Source: Tetrahymena elliotti 4EA
Taxonomy: Eukaryota > Ciliophora > Oligohymenophorea > Hymenostomatida > Tetrahymenidae
NCBI GenBank assembly: GCA_000231825.2
Contig: JH720350.1
Location: 490,760 to 554,759 of the forward strand
Reading direction: 5' to 3'
Length of the DNA stretch: 64,000 nucleotides
The notes beneath the pieces were generated by a model that ran no database searches, was not told the origin of the DNA, and saw only the letters and a list, made by a program, of their open reading frames with translations. This document shows, piece by piece, positions 37,201 through 52,400 of the stretch. Made by a program: the position numbers and the translations under genes. Each line of letters begins with the position of its first letter. The stretch's first letter is position 1.

Positions 37201-38400
37201 AGGCTTCAAGCACTTTGATTGCATTTTAATCTCCTAATTTAGTATTATCAAGATTAAGATTAGATAAAGCATTTTGATAGTTTCTTAAAATCATGATTAA
37301 TTTATTTGCTGACTCAATTCCTAATGTGTTCTATGACAAATTTAAAACTTCTACACTGTAGCTTAAAGAATTTAGTATCTAAACAATACCTTTGTCTGAT
37401 AATCCATTATTCATAAGTTCTATTTTCTTAATTTTATCTTTAATATCATCACTTTATATGCTTTATGAAAAAGCTTATGCATATTTATCTCCTAGACTAT
37501 AATGACTTTTTGTAAAAAGATATTAATTAATAACAAGTAAATTATAAATAATTATTATAATAAGTGTAATATTCGCTTACTTTAATTGGATTAGACTTTC
37601 TTAGCCTTTTTATTTTATAACGCCTAGCTTTCTAGGAAGAAGGTTGACCTTTTCTTATGATTTAATCAAGTTAGTATACACTGAATCATTTACTTTGAAC
37701 ATTTAATTTTCTTAAATTATTTTGTTTATTTACTTTTAGTGATCCAAAAAGTGGATTTGTGTAAATTATCCAACTGTATTTTTTTTCTTTTTATCTCTCA
37801 CTATTGATGGCGTTGTTTTGGTTTCTAATATATCTAAATCTATATCTGGAAGACTCAAGTTTTTTTATATTCGAAAATCAGAATCCTATGATGAATCCAG
37901 AGCATCCTAGATATTTTTTGATTACTAAAATTTATACTAGAAGTATTTCATAGACTATCTGTCTTCATCATTAACTTTTTTGAGAGATGGTTTCAGCTCA
38001 AACGACTTTCTATCACTTAAATCTCTTATTGAAATCGATGTCCTTAAAGGCGTTATTGAAGGCAGAAAGGTTTTAGTTTGAGTCGTGCCTAATCTAGATA
38101 CACTCTTGCTCTCTCTCACATGAGTTTAGTCAAATCTATTATATTTCAATAAATTTGTTAAATACAATGACTTGAAATAAGCAAGCTTTCCATTCTTATC
38201 AGGATGAAAATCTAATCAAAATTTGCTTAAATCTAAAATATTTTGTAGATGATTTACATTCCACTGCCAACTGGGGACAAATTCACATTTGAATACAAGA
38301 ATCTTTCTGATTGTTATAGACTTTTATTAATTCTTTTGGGAGTCTCAATCTTAAAAAACTTTCTTTGAGGACTGGAATTTTAAGCATTGTGAAAACTCAT
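34214..38400 (-). CDS. Leucine-rich-repeat protein with conserved C-terminal regions
   Basis: Multi-exon gene. Exons resolved in phase at the 5' end: 38265-38400, 37581-38211, 37116-37496 and the start at 36853. It ends at TGA 34216-34214. The N-terminal 250 residues are polar and Ser/Lys-rich. Ribonuclease-inhibitor-type leucine-rich repeats follow (IKKIELMNNGLSDKG, VEVLNLSQNTLG, LSNLNLDNTKLGD, LHILDLSNNRLTDE, LTELYLHWNRLTG, IRVLDLSNNSLG, LIHIDLSNNRW), a protein-binding scaffold. Then come W-rich motifs (NICWICQGWSEHSF and, after an intron, WKSGESG with CPPTKSLLYFFSTPDGD) and a C-terminal helical domain (MDADWNNSKIPRFVKD, KTLKLADLEIKFIS, ERGMVRHEFFEGIIRIAEEKY, FIEYLEAIARAAEKF). I have the impression this arrangement recurs in protist LRR proteins, possibly ciliary, but cannot verify that here. 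Intron 36854-37115 carries a tandem repeat. Confidence 0.8.
36994..37068. repeat. Perfect 3 x 25-bp tandem repeat in an intron
   Basis: Three identical 25-bp units, each beginning taaataagttagccttttt on the plus strand, follow head to tail inside intron 36854-37115 of the LRR gene. Perfect identity suggests recent expansion by slippage or unequal exchange. Confidence 0.95.
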
Positions 38401-39700
38401 CATTCAATTTATAATAATGATAATGTAAAAGTTGTATTAGTTTAATTATGATTTATAATTTGTTTATTTGTTTGTTTGATTGATTGATAGTTATTTTTGG
38501 GTTTTCTTAGAAAATTAAATGAAATTTATTATAATTATGAATAATATAAAGAATATTTAGGATCATTTCATTAATCTAATAATCAATATTTGTTTTTTGC
38601 TATTCAGTAAGAGAGAGTAATCATAAACTAAATTTACTGAAAAAATAATTAAAGAATCTTTTGCTTTCATATTTTTCTTTCTTTTTGTGGTTATTATTTA
38701 CTAAATAATTTCTTATTCAATAAAAAATCAGATGCTAATGAATAGCAGCAGAGTATTTTTATTTAATTGAGTATTCTATTTGAAAATTTATGATTAGTAA
38801 AATTATGTAATTTAAAAAATTTAGAAATTAATACCATTGGATAGTAAAATAATATTCATATCCAAATAAAAAATTAGAAAATTTCACAAAAAAAGTGTAA
38901 GAAAAAGCTGTGGTAGTTCTTATTTATTTAATTTTAGAAATAGATTTTCCAAATCAATAAAAATTATATCCTTTAATTTATTTTATAAAACTAAAATTAT
39001 CTTTGAATTACTAACCATATAATAAATATTATCAAATATTTCAAATCAGAATCTTTAGCCATAAATTAATAATCTTATCAAAAAATAACCACAAACAAAT
39101 TCATTGTTTTTATGATTAATTTTTTAAGAACAGATAAGATATCTTTATTTTTTATAATATTGATTAGAGAATGAATGAATTAATTGAAATTAATTTTAAT
39201 GTTTTGAATGGTGATTGTGAAAAGATTTAAAAAAAAGTGCAGGAAAAAACAGCTTAGTTCTTATTTCTTTAATTTTAGAAATAGATTTTCCAAATCAATA
39301 AAAATTATATCCATTAATTTATTTTAGAAAACTAAAATTATCTTTGAATAAATAATATCAAATATTTCAAAGCAGAATCTCCAACCAAAAATCAATCATC
39401 TTATCAAAAAATAACCAACCACAAATGAATTAATTTTTTTTATGTTTAATTCTTAAAGAACAAATAAGATATCTTTATTTTTATAATATTTATTATCAAT
39501 TAATTGAAATTAAATTAAATGTTTTGAATGATAATTCTGAAAAGAGTTTGTTAAGATAGAAATAATCAATAATTTACACAATAGCATATAAATTATTTAC
39601 CTTACAAAATTTAATATGAGTATTTTATAATATATTAACAAAATTATTTTTTATTTTCTAGACTTGCTTAAATTATTAATAGATCTATTACTTTTATTTA
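38401..39700. other. Intergenic with tandem duplication
   Basis: Spacer upstream of the LRR gene and downstream of the RagC/D-like gene (both minus). About half of it is a direct duplication at 38887-39549. No gene supported. Confidence 0.6.
38887..39549. repeat. Tandem direct duplication of about 330 bp
   Basis: Unit 1 is about 38887-39229 and unit 2 about 39230-39549. Long identical blocks occur in the same order in both: attttagaaatagattttcc, aaatcaataaaaattatatc, aaactaaaattatctttgaa, cttatcaaaaaataacca and aataagatatctttattttt. Small indels separate them. Non-coding in all frames. Confidence 0.9.
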
Positions 39701-41060
39701 TCATTTAGTGACTTTAATCATTTCTTCCAAACCTTTGTTAAAAAATATATTTAATAAATACACTGTAAGATTTAAAAATAAACTTACCTTTGCAAAACTC
39801 TTCAATATTATAATCAATAATGAAAGGTCTAAGATAGTTGTCTTGCTTAATGATGCATATCAAACAAAGATACTCCTTGAATGATTTCATTAACAAATAA
39901 GTGTTATCTGATAATTTAATGCTTAAAGAACCTTCAGAGTTTTTAATTTATCCATTTTCAGTTGGGTCATAAATAAAAGAAATATCTAAAAAGACGTCAA
40001 TCATTTCAAAACACATTTAGTAAGTGTTTTAATCAAAAGGACCAGCATCAGTTGCAATATATAATTTATTAACTTAATCGAATAAGAAGGCCTTTTCCAT
40101 TTTAGAGTTCTATTTATAATAATAATAGTATCAATTATAGCTTTTTTTAAAATTTGATGATTTACAGTAACAAGAGAAGTGAGGAGAGAAGATATATAAG
40201 ATACTTAAGGGATGACTTTATGAATAACTTTACTAAAAGCTTCAGAGAGAGTTTGATCTTACCAGCTTTATTAAATTATTGAAATTTTTATTAACAACAA
40301 TATTTTCTTTTACTAATCTATTAAAGAATGAAGAAAATCCTTTCTATTTAATTTAAAATTAATTACTTTGTCAAATTGATTTCATAGCTTGGCTTAATAT
40401 GTTAGTATGAGTTAAAGAAATCAATGAGTTGTTCTTTAATTTAACTTATAATTGCTATTTATTAAAATAATCATCTTTAGTCACTCTAAATAATTCAAGT
40501 AAATATAATAAAGAGATACCAGTCTTTTTATCTAAAGTAGCAAAACCATCATTATCAATTTTGTGGACAAAGAAATGATAATTGCAGTTTTAATTAAATT
40601 TAACTATTTCTGCAAATAATTTTTCAAAATAATTGACAGCTTCGTCATATGATTCATTCTGGATATTTTTAAAAGAATATTTGTTAAAATTAATATGATT
40701 AATTATTTATATTTTACCTATCCATCAATAATGTAAACTATTGAAGTACATTTTTATAAATACTCTTTTTCTTCTGGCTTGGCAGTATCAATCTAAAAGG
40801 TTCCATAGAAATCGTAAATGTTAATTTGATTTCCAGCAATTGTCAATTCAGATTTTTCAACCTTTGATGTAGTTTCAAATACTGCTTAATAATTAGGCTA
40901 GCACTTAGATGTTAATGTTCTAATAATGCTAGTCTTACCTGCCCTATTTTATTTTTGATTTAAGAAAAAAGAAGTGAATTAATTCCATGAAAACAGCTTT
41001 AATTTTCATATTTGCTTGTTAAATTAATTACTTTGATAAACCTAAAAATGCTACGTCCAT
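39701..41060 (-). CDS. RagC/RagD (Gtr2)-type small GTPase
   Basis: Rag GTPases work as RagA/B-RagC/D heterodimers that relay amino-acid supply to TORC1 at the lysosome or vacuole. Seven exons join in phase: 41032-41060, 40718-40943, 40520-40658, 40367-40454, 40166-40265, 39788-40109 and 39701-39732, giving 311 aa. G1 is GLSKAGKTS, split by the first intron; the G3 region is IYDFYGTFQ; G4 is VHKID. The C-terminal roadblock-like half is strongly RagC/D-like: LTNWQDQTLSEAFSKVIHK, then SKMEKAFLFDQVNKLYIATD and MCFEMIDVFLDISFIY. It is shorter than animal RagC because it lacks N- and C-terminal extensions. The gene is divergent from the copine at 42015. The first coding exon is only 29 nt, so simple ORF calling would pick a wrong ATG at 41009. 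Confidence 0.9.
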
Positions 41061-42014
41061 ATTTGTGAAAATTTAGTTAGACAATCTATCTATCTATCTA
41101 TCTTTTTTTAATTATTACTCTTGTAAATTATTTATTTATTTATTTGTTGTTGTTCTATTATGATATTATTCTTTACAAGCTTTAATTAATAATTTTGATC
41201 GATTATCTCTTCTTTTAATTTTCTTTTATACAACAAGTTAAGTAATATCATTGAATTAAAATATATTACTTTCTTTGGTATAAATTTGAAGTTTTTGACG
41301 TAGAATTATGTATCTTTCTATTTATTTCCTATTAAAGCTTTGATAACCTAAACAAAAACAAAAATTCAATTCTTCTTCAAAATTTTACATTATTAAGAGG
41401 TCTTTTCAATTTATTCTAATTTGTATCTTTATTTTCCTGTCACCATAAAACAAATAAATAAGTTTATAAAAATATTTTTTATTTTGAGAATTTCTATATA
41501 TTAATTAATTCTTAATAAATTAATAAAGAATGTTAAATTTTATTTGTTGATTGCCTTTTTAAGATTAAATTATTTTGTGGAATAACAAAACTTAATACTT
41601 GTAGATAAAATAAAGAATTTATTTTAAACAATTATTTATGTTTTTAATTTTGAAAATATTTCTTAATTCAATTCATCTTCAAAGTTGGATATATGGTTTA
41701 GAATATTTATCTATTAAGAGAGTATGAACTGTAAAAAGTTAATATGTTGTAACTAATTATTATAAATGAGAATGTCTTATGTTTGCTTCTCAGATAAAAA
41801 TTAATATTTCAGATGCCTTTGAAAAAATTAAGCTCTGGAATCCTGCTATTTTATAGTCAGTAATATAATAACCATACAGATGACATCAGAATTTTTTTAT
41901 TTATTTAAGATATTTTTTATTTATTTTCTTCAAAAGCAGATTGAAATTTTTACTATTATTTGTAATACGCACATCAAGAGAAAAAATTAATAAAAAACGC
42001 AAATTTAAAGGAAA
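41061..42014. other. Divergent promoter region
   Basis: Spacer shared by the starts of the RagC/D-like gene (minus) and the copine (plus). It contains short simple repeats, an (ATCT)n run at about 41092-41104 and TTTA/TTG repeats near 41130-41155. No gene or specific regulatory motif recognised. Confidence 0.55.
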
Positions 42015-43869
<1,855 letters not shown>

Positions 43870-46416
43870 AAAGTAATAATTTATCAACTTAAAAGAGTTT
43901 TTTTAATAATAATGCCTAAAAATTATATTTTTTCAATATATTTTATGTTTTTATCAAAAATATCTTTTTCAAAACACAAAGCTTACTTGCTTTCTCTATT
44001 ACTCATATTAATATCTATGTATTATCTTTTATGGTTGATTTTCAAACTTTACTTTTAGTTTGGTTTATTTATATTTTTTTAATTTATTTTTAACTAATTG
44101 GCAAATATTGTTTTTATTAATACAATCCTTTTTACTCTTTGATATAAAATAAAATTATTTTAGAATAAATGAGTATTCTTGTTTCAAGTTTTTTTAAAAT
44201 TATTTTATTTATTTTAATAAATTTAGATTTTAATGATTTTTTCATTCTTGAATGAAGTAAAGATAATAGATATAAAGAAATGAAGATTTGAATGAATAAG
44301 CTGTTTTTAAAATAAAAATAAATCATTTAAATAACATTTATCTTTTGTATTTATTTTCAGAAATCACTTTTAATAGAAGATGATGTAAGAACTTTGAAAA
44401 GTATTTTTAATGACTAATACTTTTTCATAGCCTCTACCTTCAATTTATTTCTTCAATTAATAATCAGCTATATAAAATATTTCATGGAAAAATTTTGTTA
44501 TTAACTATTTTTTTATAAGCTAATTAATAAATTCTCTATTTTTTCATTTTTTTAAAAATAAAATATTATTAGAAAGGTTGATTAGTGTTTACTAAATATT
44601 TTTTATATTACAATTACCTGACGTTAAACAAGAGAAAAAATGTTAATAATTTGTTTGAATAAATTTGTTTTTTTTTGTATTTTTTGTTTATGTTTTTAAT
44701 CAACAAATTTATTTTTGTTACTTTGTTTGAAATAATCAAACAATAAATAGAGGTTTATTCAATACAGAGAAGAAAAAAATTGAAATTAGAAAATAAAATT
44801 ATGTTTTTCTTTAGTTTGTTTTTATTTATTAAGGATTAAATAAAGAAAGCCACTAATTATATTTACTTTTATCATTGTGAAAACTTTAATAGTAAAATAA
44901 AAATCTTTAGAAGACAAATTTTTATTTTTATTAAAACTCAATTTATATCTCCAATTCAATATTACAAACTCTTATTACCTTGACTTTTATTAAACTAATA
45001 AAGGGATTAATTAATTTTTAGATTTTCTTTTAGATTATTAGTTTTGAAATTGAAAGATAGAGACTACCTTCTATAACTTAATTTCGAATAAGACTAATTC
45101 TAGAAATACTATTAATTTTATTGCTACCCCTGTTTGAATGAGTTAAAAAGTAGTTTATTAAATAAAATATTTTGGAGTATGTTATATGTTCATGATTTTA
45201 TTTTTTATATTTGAGCAGTTATTGTGAGAACTTTAAGAATTTAAATTCTAAGAATTATGGATTTATAAAAAATAATCATTTTTCTAACTTAATATTCACA
45301 TTTTATTAAAAAATCCAAATAACATAGGCTTTTCCATGCCCAAAAGTATTCATAGATTAACTTTTATTCAGCTAAAATAATAAATTAGTTAGTATACAAT
45401 TTATATTTTAAAATACAGTTGAAATTGTAAGTAATAATATTCCTCTATTATCAAAAATGTCTAATTAAGTAGATTTTTTTTGTATCAATTATCAATTTGT
45501 ATTCCCTTGGAATAAGTTAAAAATAGCCAATTGTAAAAAGGTTTGCAAAATATTTTTTAAAAATATGGTTACATATTTTAATAAGTCATATTTGTGTAGG
45601 AAATTAAGAAATATATGTATTCCCAACAAATTTTAACTTAAAATAAAAAATAAAAAAAAACACATTTTACTAGTATGAGTGGTTGATCAGCATTCAAATT
45701 TAATGAGTAAAAATGGACAATTATGAAAATTTTTAAGTATTTTTTATAAAATAAGATGATAAATTTTCCATTTCATTAAATCATTTTTGGGAGGAAATTA
45801 AGAAATAAACAAATTTCCAACTACTTTCAATTTAAAATAAAAACTAAAAATAAATAACATGCAAATTTCTACAAATATCAATTGCACTTTTAATAATAAA
45901 ACAAACACATCAATTTGTTTTTATATAATCATATTTTTTGTTATTAATTAAAGGTTTATGCTAAGTTACAAAAGGTTAAACACCAAAAGAAGATCTGAGA
46001 AGATAAAAATGTAATATTGATAAAAATTAAAATTTATTAAATAAATAAATTTTTTTAAATTATTTTATTCATCAAATCTTCTAAAATTGATTTATAAATT
46101 ATATTCTATACTTCGTTTTGCTTTTTTAAATATTAATTTCTAAGCTTCAAAGAAATTTGTTTAAATAAGTATTAAACCTCTAAACTAAATCAATCTTCAC
46201 TTACAATTTTTAAAAAAATTTTCAGTAAAAATTAATAAGATTCATTAGTCATGTTAATTAACTGATTTGTGTAAGAATGAAATATTAGATAAAACATTTG
46301 AGGATTTAAATAGTTCTAAAACTGGTTTTAATAAATTCAAAAAAATAATAATAATTTAATAATACTATATGATCTAATTTAACTAAAATTTTGAAGGTAA
46401 ATACGAATAGTAAAGA
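43870..46416. other. Long intergenic with possible relic exon
   Basis: About 2.5 kb of A/T-rich DNA. It contains one exon-like segment (44361-44621, listed separately) and an imperfect direct repeat of about 60 bp (about 45593-45660 and 45790-45858, sharing aggaaattaagaaata). The rest is featureless. Confidence 0.5.
44361..44621 (+). pseudogene. Exon-like relic, weakly reminiscent of CLPTM1-type proteins
   Basis: A segment preceded by a good acceptor (ttattttcag) opens an 86-codon frame ending at TGA 44619. Its first part, SLLIEDDVRTLKSIFND followed by a hydrophobic stretch, resembles the acidic/helix junction of CLPTM1-like membrane proteins; the second half looks like random A/T translation. 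No partner exons were found. It may be an orphaned fragment of a lost gene or chance; the family suggestion is weak. Confidence 0.22.
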
Positions 46417-49400
46417 ATGTTAGATAGATAAAAATTAGAGGATTAGTACAGTTAGGAAGACAAAGATGGGTCTATTGGAAACTAAGGGTCTCCAAATATG
46501 GAAGCTATGAAATCTACTAACAATCTCAAGCAATCTAAGTTTAAAAATCAGTAGAGGAAATTGAGTGGCTCAAGTGATGTTAAAGATATAGAAATGGGTA
46601 CTGTAGAAATAAGTAATCAATTGAATGATTCAAGTTATAAGTTGTTGTTACCAGATGAGTCTAAGCAAAAAATATCAAATAAAATGATTAATTTGTTCAC
46701 CAACAAGAAGTAGAGTACAAAAAATTTAGGTAAAAAATCTCTACTAATGAGAAGGTGCTATAGAATATTGCTCTTGTTTCTATTTGAGATTATCATTATA
46801 GCACTCTTTGTGAGCTTTTATTATATCTTTGGTTTTTATAGAGGAAGCTATGAACTTAATGACAATGAAAGCTTAGATTTGAATTTGTAATAATGCTATC
46901 TTAAAATATATGATTACACTCCTACCCTTGTAGAAGATAAAGGTTTAAACTTTTATTCTACTACAAATGTTCCTTCTTCAATACAAGGGAATATTTTACT
47001 TAAATACAACTTTCCTAATCCAAGAACCTTTGGGGTATCAAGTGAGATGAGCTATGTAATAATTAATTTTACTTTAATTTTAAATCAAGAATATAATTAA
47101 AATGTACTTTTGATAAACTCATTAAACATTTTATTAATATATGTTAGTCATTTGATAATGGAATTCGAAAATTAAAGATTGTAAATGGAGCAGATTCAAT
47201 TGATTGTGAAGTTGTAATGTATGTCTATAAAACTACTACTATTCAACAATTATCAATTAATTGTGAAAGGCAAGACTGTTTCATCATCAACTAATCTAAG
47301 CAAATCTCATTTTAGTCCTTTAGTGCCACTGGTTATTCAATAGATTTGACTGCTTAATATTTAAATACAAATGTATTATCTTATTTTTTTTTACCTAATC
47401 TTAATTCTTGTTAATTAAACTAATCATAGAATTTAAACATCTACTCGTTTTTTGGATATGTAGAAATAGATGATTTCTACTTTAATTAGGCTAGTATAGA
47501 TATTAGTACGGGAGATATTGCTATCTAATCAACAAAAAGCATTTAAGCAAATTTAGAAATGGTTTCTAAGCTTTATTGTGCAAGTACATACTCCAACATC
47601 AATATCATAAGCACAGTTGCAGATGCTTCTCCTAATTGCACTCCAGGTATTTATTTATATAATTAGTTAACTCTATACACAAATATTAATTAAATTTTAA
47701 AGTATTCCCATTTGGAAGCACATCCAAAAATGAATAAAATTTAATTGCTCAAAGATGTTTAAAAGGAACTTTAACAGTCAAGTCTTCTGGCAGTGAGCCA
47801 AATTAAATTCTTAATGCTAAAAATACATATGGTAACATTTTTATAAACGTCTTGCCAAAGCCTGGAGCGTCTGCAGTATCTAATACCTAAATTTTCTTTG
47901 ATTAGAATGTTTATGGTCAAGAAGGAAATGACATTAACTTATCAACTTAATCTTTAAGTAGATTAAATAGTTAATTATAAAATACTAAAAATCCAAATGT
48001 ATATGATCCTATTTTCTAATTAACTTTTGGATCTCAATACACATATTCAGAGGGTTTCACATAATGGCAGGTAAAATAAGTTTAAATTTAAAAAAAATTC
48101 AAATTCATTTTATATAATTTGTATGAAATTCAGGTAACATTTAACCCAGCTTGCACTTACCTTAAACCTTGGTGGATAGGTACTTTAACTTTTACTCTCT
48201 TGAAAACTGAAATGTATATAAATGATCTAACTCTTGCTCCTGGATTTTGCCCATATGTTCCTAGTATTTCTTAACAGAGAATTTATTTGATACAATAACT
48301 TTTAACAAAACTGATGAATTAAGATTCTAATACTTAGAAAATAATTACTTTTGGATGGTAAAGTAGTTAGAGTCTTCCATCTGTAAAACTTTCTAGCAGT
48401 AAAACTTATGAAGGAAACAGAAATGTTGATTTTACATCTGTTTATAATGATGATTGGATTGGTTTTGAAATTGATAAAGATGGAACAATATCAGTGAATT
48501 ACACAGACCTAAGCAATAATTGTAAAGATTAATAATTAAAAAGGATTTACTAAAATATTTTTTCATTAAATAGAGGTTCTTTTAGCTGCTTTAGTTGTAA
48601 GTTTTATCTTGGCAGTCATTCTAGGATTAGTTTTTATGGTAGCAATAGTCTTTGTTATAAATTAAAACTATTTAAACACTCTCGATCATATGAAGCATGT
48701 AGACACTTATGCCTAGATATAAAAAATCTAAAAAGATTTTGAAGGGAGAGACAAAGAGCTACAAGATATTTCCTTACAGGATGAAGTTCAAGGAAAAGTA
48801 AAAATAATGTTTATTAAAAACCTGTACTTCACCATACTAAACAGAAATCTTTTTGAAAATAAATAAAATAATTTTTTTAAAAAATGAAGGATTAGATTTG
48901 TTTGAAATAAATTTCCTTTAATTTTGCTAATTTTAATTTACATTTTTTTTATTTTTTTGTGTGAGAAATACAATTTTGAAATCAAATTGAAAGTGAAATT
49001 TTAAATCACCCTTCATCCCCACTAAAATGGAATAAATTAATTGTCATTGGTATTCAAATTAATGATAGCTCTCATAAAAAATGAATTAAAATTTTCTAAA
49101 AAAATAAATAAATTTTTATCAAAGTTTCCAATTTATAAAAAAATATTTTTAAATCATGAAAAAAGTATCTAGAATATGAAAATTATTTTGTTAATATATC
49201 ATTCCTGAAACCAGCTTATTTGATTAAACAATGTACATCTTATTTTTTCTAGAAATGAGGATAAAACTTAAAAAAAGACATTTTAGATTTTAAGATAATA
49301 TTTTTTAATAAATTTTAGAAAAATGAAAATAGTGAAGATTCTGACGACTTATAGAAAATTAGTAATGATTAAAAACAATTAAAGTATACAATCACTGGAA

Positions 49401-52400
49401 TCCTAAATTCATTCTTTACTTTGGTTTACTTGTCTCCTCCTTTAAGTGCATATATAGATTAAGTAGTCTTACTATTCTATAAAGCTAGAGTAAACTCAGC
49501 CTCTAGTTTCTTCTCTTTACTATTTGTTGAGGAGGATAAATAAGACGATCGAGAGGAATAAATCCATAATCTAGAAAAAGATTCTATTTCAGGATAAGAA
49601 ATGAAAGTTTTATATGAATAATATTGCTATCTTAACTAGCTATTAGAAAGAAAGTTAGATAGTCAATAGAGTATTAACTTACTAAAATCAAAAGGTTTTA
49701 AAATAAGTATTAAGTAGGGGGCCTTAATTTCTTACTATACTTATATCTTGTACAATGGTAATAATAAAGTTATTTAAGATACAGATGGAAAAAGCTCTTT
49801 AGATCTCTTTATTAAATACTGCTGTCAACTTACTAATTTTGATTCTGATTGTATCGATTCGCTATCATTTGAAAAGTTTTATTCAGTATGAAAAAATAAT
49901 TTTTTTAATATAGTCTAAAAAATTTATTTAAAATTTTTAAAAAGGAATTTTGCAATAAAAATCACATGGAGTAACTATAACTGAATGAAAATGATCTTAA
50001 ACGTGAATATGGTATAGAGACAAGATTTTTACCATAGTAAATAGTAGAGAGAGATCCTAATTATGGATTAAAAATTAAATTCAATATTAATTAGAACAGA
50101 GTTAAAAATAATTTTATGCTCATACTTTCACAAAATGTAGAAAACGTCTTGCCATAAGATGGAAATATTTCTGAATTGAACGATGTTATTAATGATATCT
50201 ATACTCCAAAAGGTTGGCTATTCTTTGATGTCCTCACTGTTTTAGCACATCTTTCTATTGTCTTTTTGCTAGGCTCTCCATTAGTTGCTATCATTATATT
50301 TTTGAGAATGTAGGAGTCACCTCTTCTTTTGATCCCCTCACCAAAATAACTACTCTTGTATTTTATTTTTTATTAATTTCCAAGCCTCCACTTTAATTAA
50401 ATTATTTATTATTTATAAATAATGTTTCAATATTTAGTAAATAATTTTTTTAGAGAACTCACCAATTCAAAACAGACAAAAAAAATTTAATTATTTTTCT
50501 ACTGATTCAAAGGCGATAATTTTTAAGGTATTTCCTTTAGTGGCAAGGATAATAAAAATAAATTAAACACATTATTGGACATTAAAATATAATAATGAAA
50601 AAATTATTGCAAAAAATTAAAAAAGAAATTCTTAGAGAACTTGATTTTTAAAATATCAATTTAACTTATTTTATTTTTTTGGCAAAAACAGCTCTGATTT
50701 GTTGTACAAGACTTCAGTAATTCCTCTGAAATTAATGAACGATTCCTCTTTTGTTATAGCAATATCAATAATAACATTGATTTTCTGGGCTCTTTCTACT
50801 TGGGATCTTATTTATTACTACTTTTTAATGAGTTTCCCTTAAGAAAGATATTTCTAGAATTACAAAAATGCCAACTAAGCAAGAAAGTTTATTTCTCGTA
50901 TTATGTGGATTATTGTATTAATAGTGATTTATATTGTTTTGGTATATCTGTGCTTAGTCATTACATGGTTAATTCTTGGAGCTATCATTAATCCTGAAGC
51001 TTTTCTTCCTTATGCAACTTCAGCAGCTACCCTTGTCACAATTATTACCCAGAAATATAAGTAACAACAAAAAATAATGGTTCAATTTAAAAATTTTGAT
51101 TTTTTAGATAATTTAAATAGCTTTCAGAAGAAGGATATAAAAAGATTATTGCATATATTATTCATTTCTCAGAAAACTAGTTTAAAGAAATCATAAAAAA
51201 AATGGAAATTGTTGAAAAAATAGTAGATGCTTTACCTACAAACTCAATTAAAAAGTTAATTGCAGAAGCTGAAAGCAACAACCTTATTGATCCTAACCTA
51301 AGTCATAGTATTTAAAACAATATTGAAATTATGACTAGAGATCCTAACGCAGTAGCCAACATGGGTTAGGAAGTCTTCGAAATAGCTTAAAACCCACAAG
51401 CTTATGCTTCTAACCTAATGGAAAAATTGGAAACTAAAGTAAAGGATGAACTTGTTTAGCAGGTAAGAAAATACAAATTTACAAATTTTTAATGTTATTT
51501 TGGTTAAATTAAGGTGAGTTAATATCTTCCTTTGATGAGCCAAAGTTTAATTTAAGCACTTCAAGACTTATTCACTGGTGAATAAAACAGACTAAAATAA
51601 GATTTAACAGTACTCTTTAAAGATTTTGTATCTTAGTGTGAAGATAATTCTAAAATAAAAGCTAATGAAAAGTTAATTAAATCACTTTAAATATTAAAGG
51701 GCCCAATTATTTCCCTTATATTTGATATAGCTTTTCCCAGTCAAGAGGATAAAATAGATGATATTAAGCAAAAAATGATAGTAAATGCATGCTCTATAAT
51801 TCAAGAAATAATAAATTATAAATCAGCAGAGAAAAATAAAAACTAGTCAAATGAGATAATATCTGTAAATACAGTGAATTTAATAGAAAAAATCACATTT
51901 TTCAATATGAAACTTTTCTAAAATTTCTAAAGAAAATAAGATAGAGTAAGAAGATTTTACATTGTATTTTAAATCCTTTAAAAAAATTTTTTTTCTCTCT
52001 CATAAATAATAGGATTATTTGTACTAAATTCTTGAGGTTTTAGATGAAAAAGATCTTGTTTAATATTCGGAGAAGTTGTCAACAGTTTCATAGTTTTCTG
52101 ACATTTTGAAACTTTTAATGAAGATTGTAGAAGAAAAAGGAGAAATAAGTGCTATACCCTCTTATAAAAAAGTTAGATAGTTTATTAAATAAATTTTAGA
52201 AGGTTATATGGTAAATGAATAATTAAATGTTCATAAATATTTTGATTTTGTGGTTGAGTGCTTCTTCTCACCAGTCATTCAATTGAATCTTCCTAAGTTT
52301 TCTGAAAGAAAAAATATCTGTCAACAGTTAATAAAAACATATAATTTTAAAGATAAATAAGACTAAACGGGAAGCCAGCTTTCTTCTTTTATTGCTTTAT

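Noticed and set aside
40981..41009. ATG at 41009 as the start of the RagC/D gene
   Set aside because: Reading from it does not reach the P-loop in frame. The upstream 29-nt exon at 41032-41060 joins across a canonical intron and restores a family-like N-terminus.
48798..49318. Splitting the giant gene into two genes at this gap
   Set aside because: A TGA lies at about 48883, but the reading frames on either side join cleanly in phase 0 through good splice sites, and a separate downstream start gives an incoherent protein. Kept as one gene with a caution.
50453..50640. Possible extra exon (ENSPIQNRQKKFNYF) in the giant gene
   Set aside because: Exons ending at 50357 and beginning at 50692 join in phase 2 without it, and it soon runs into TGA.
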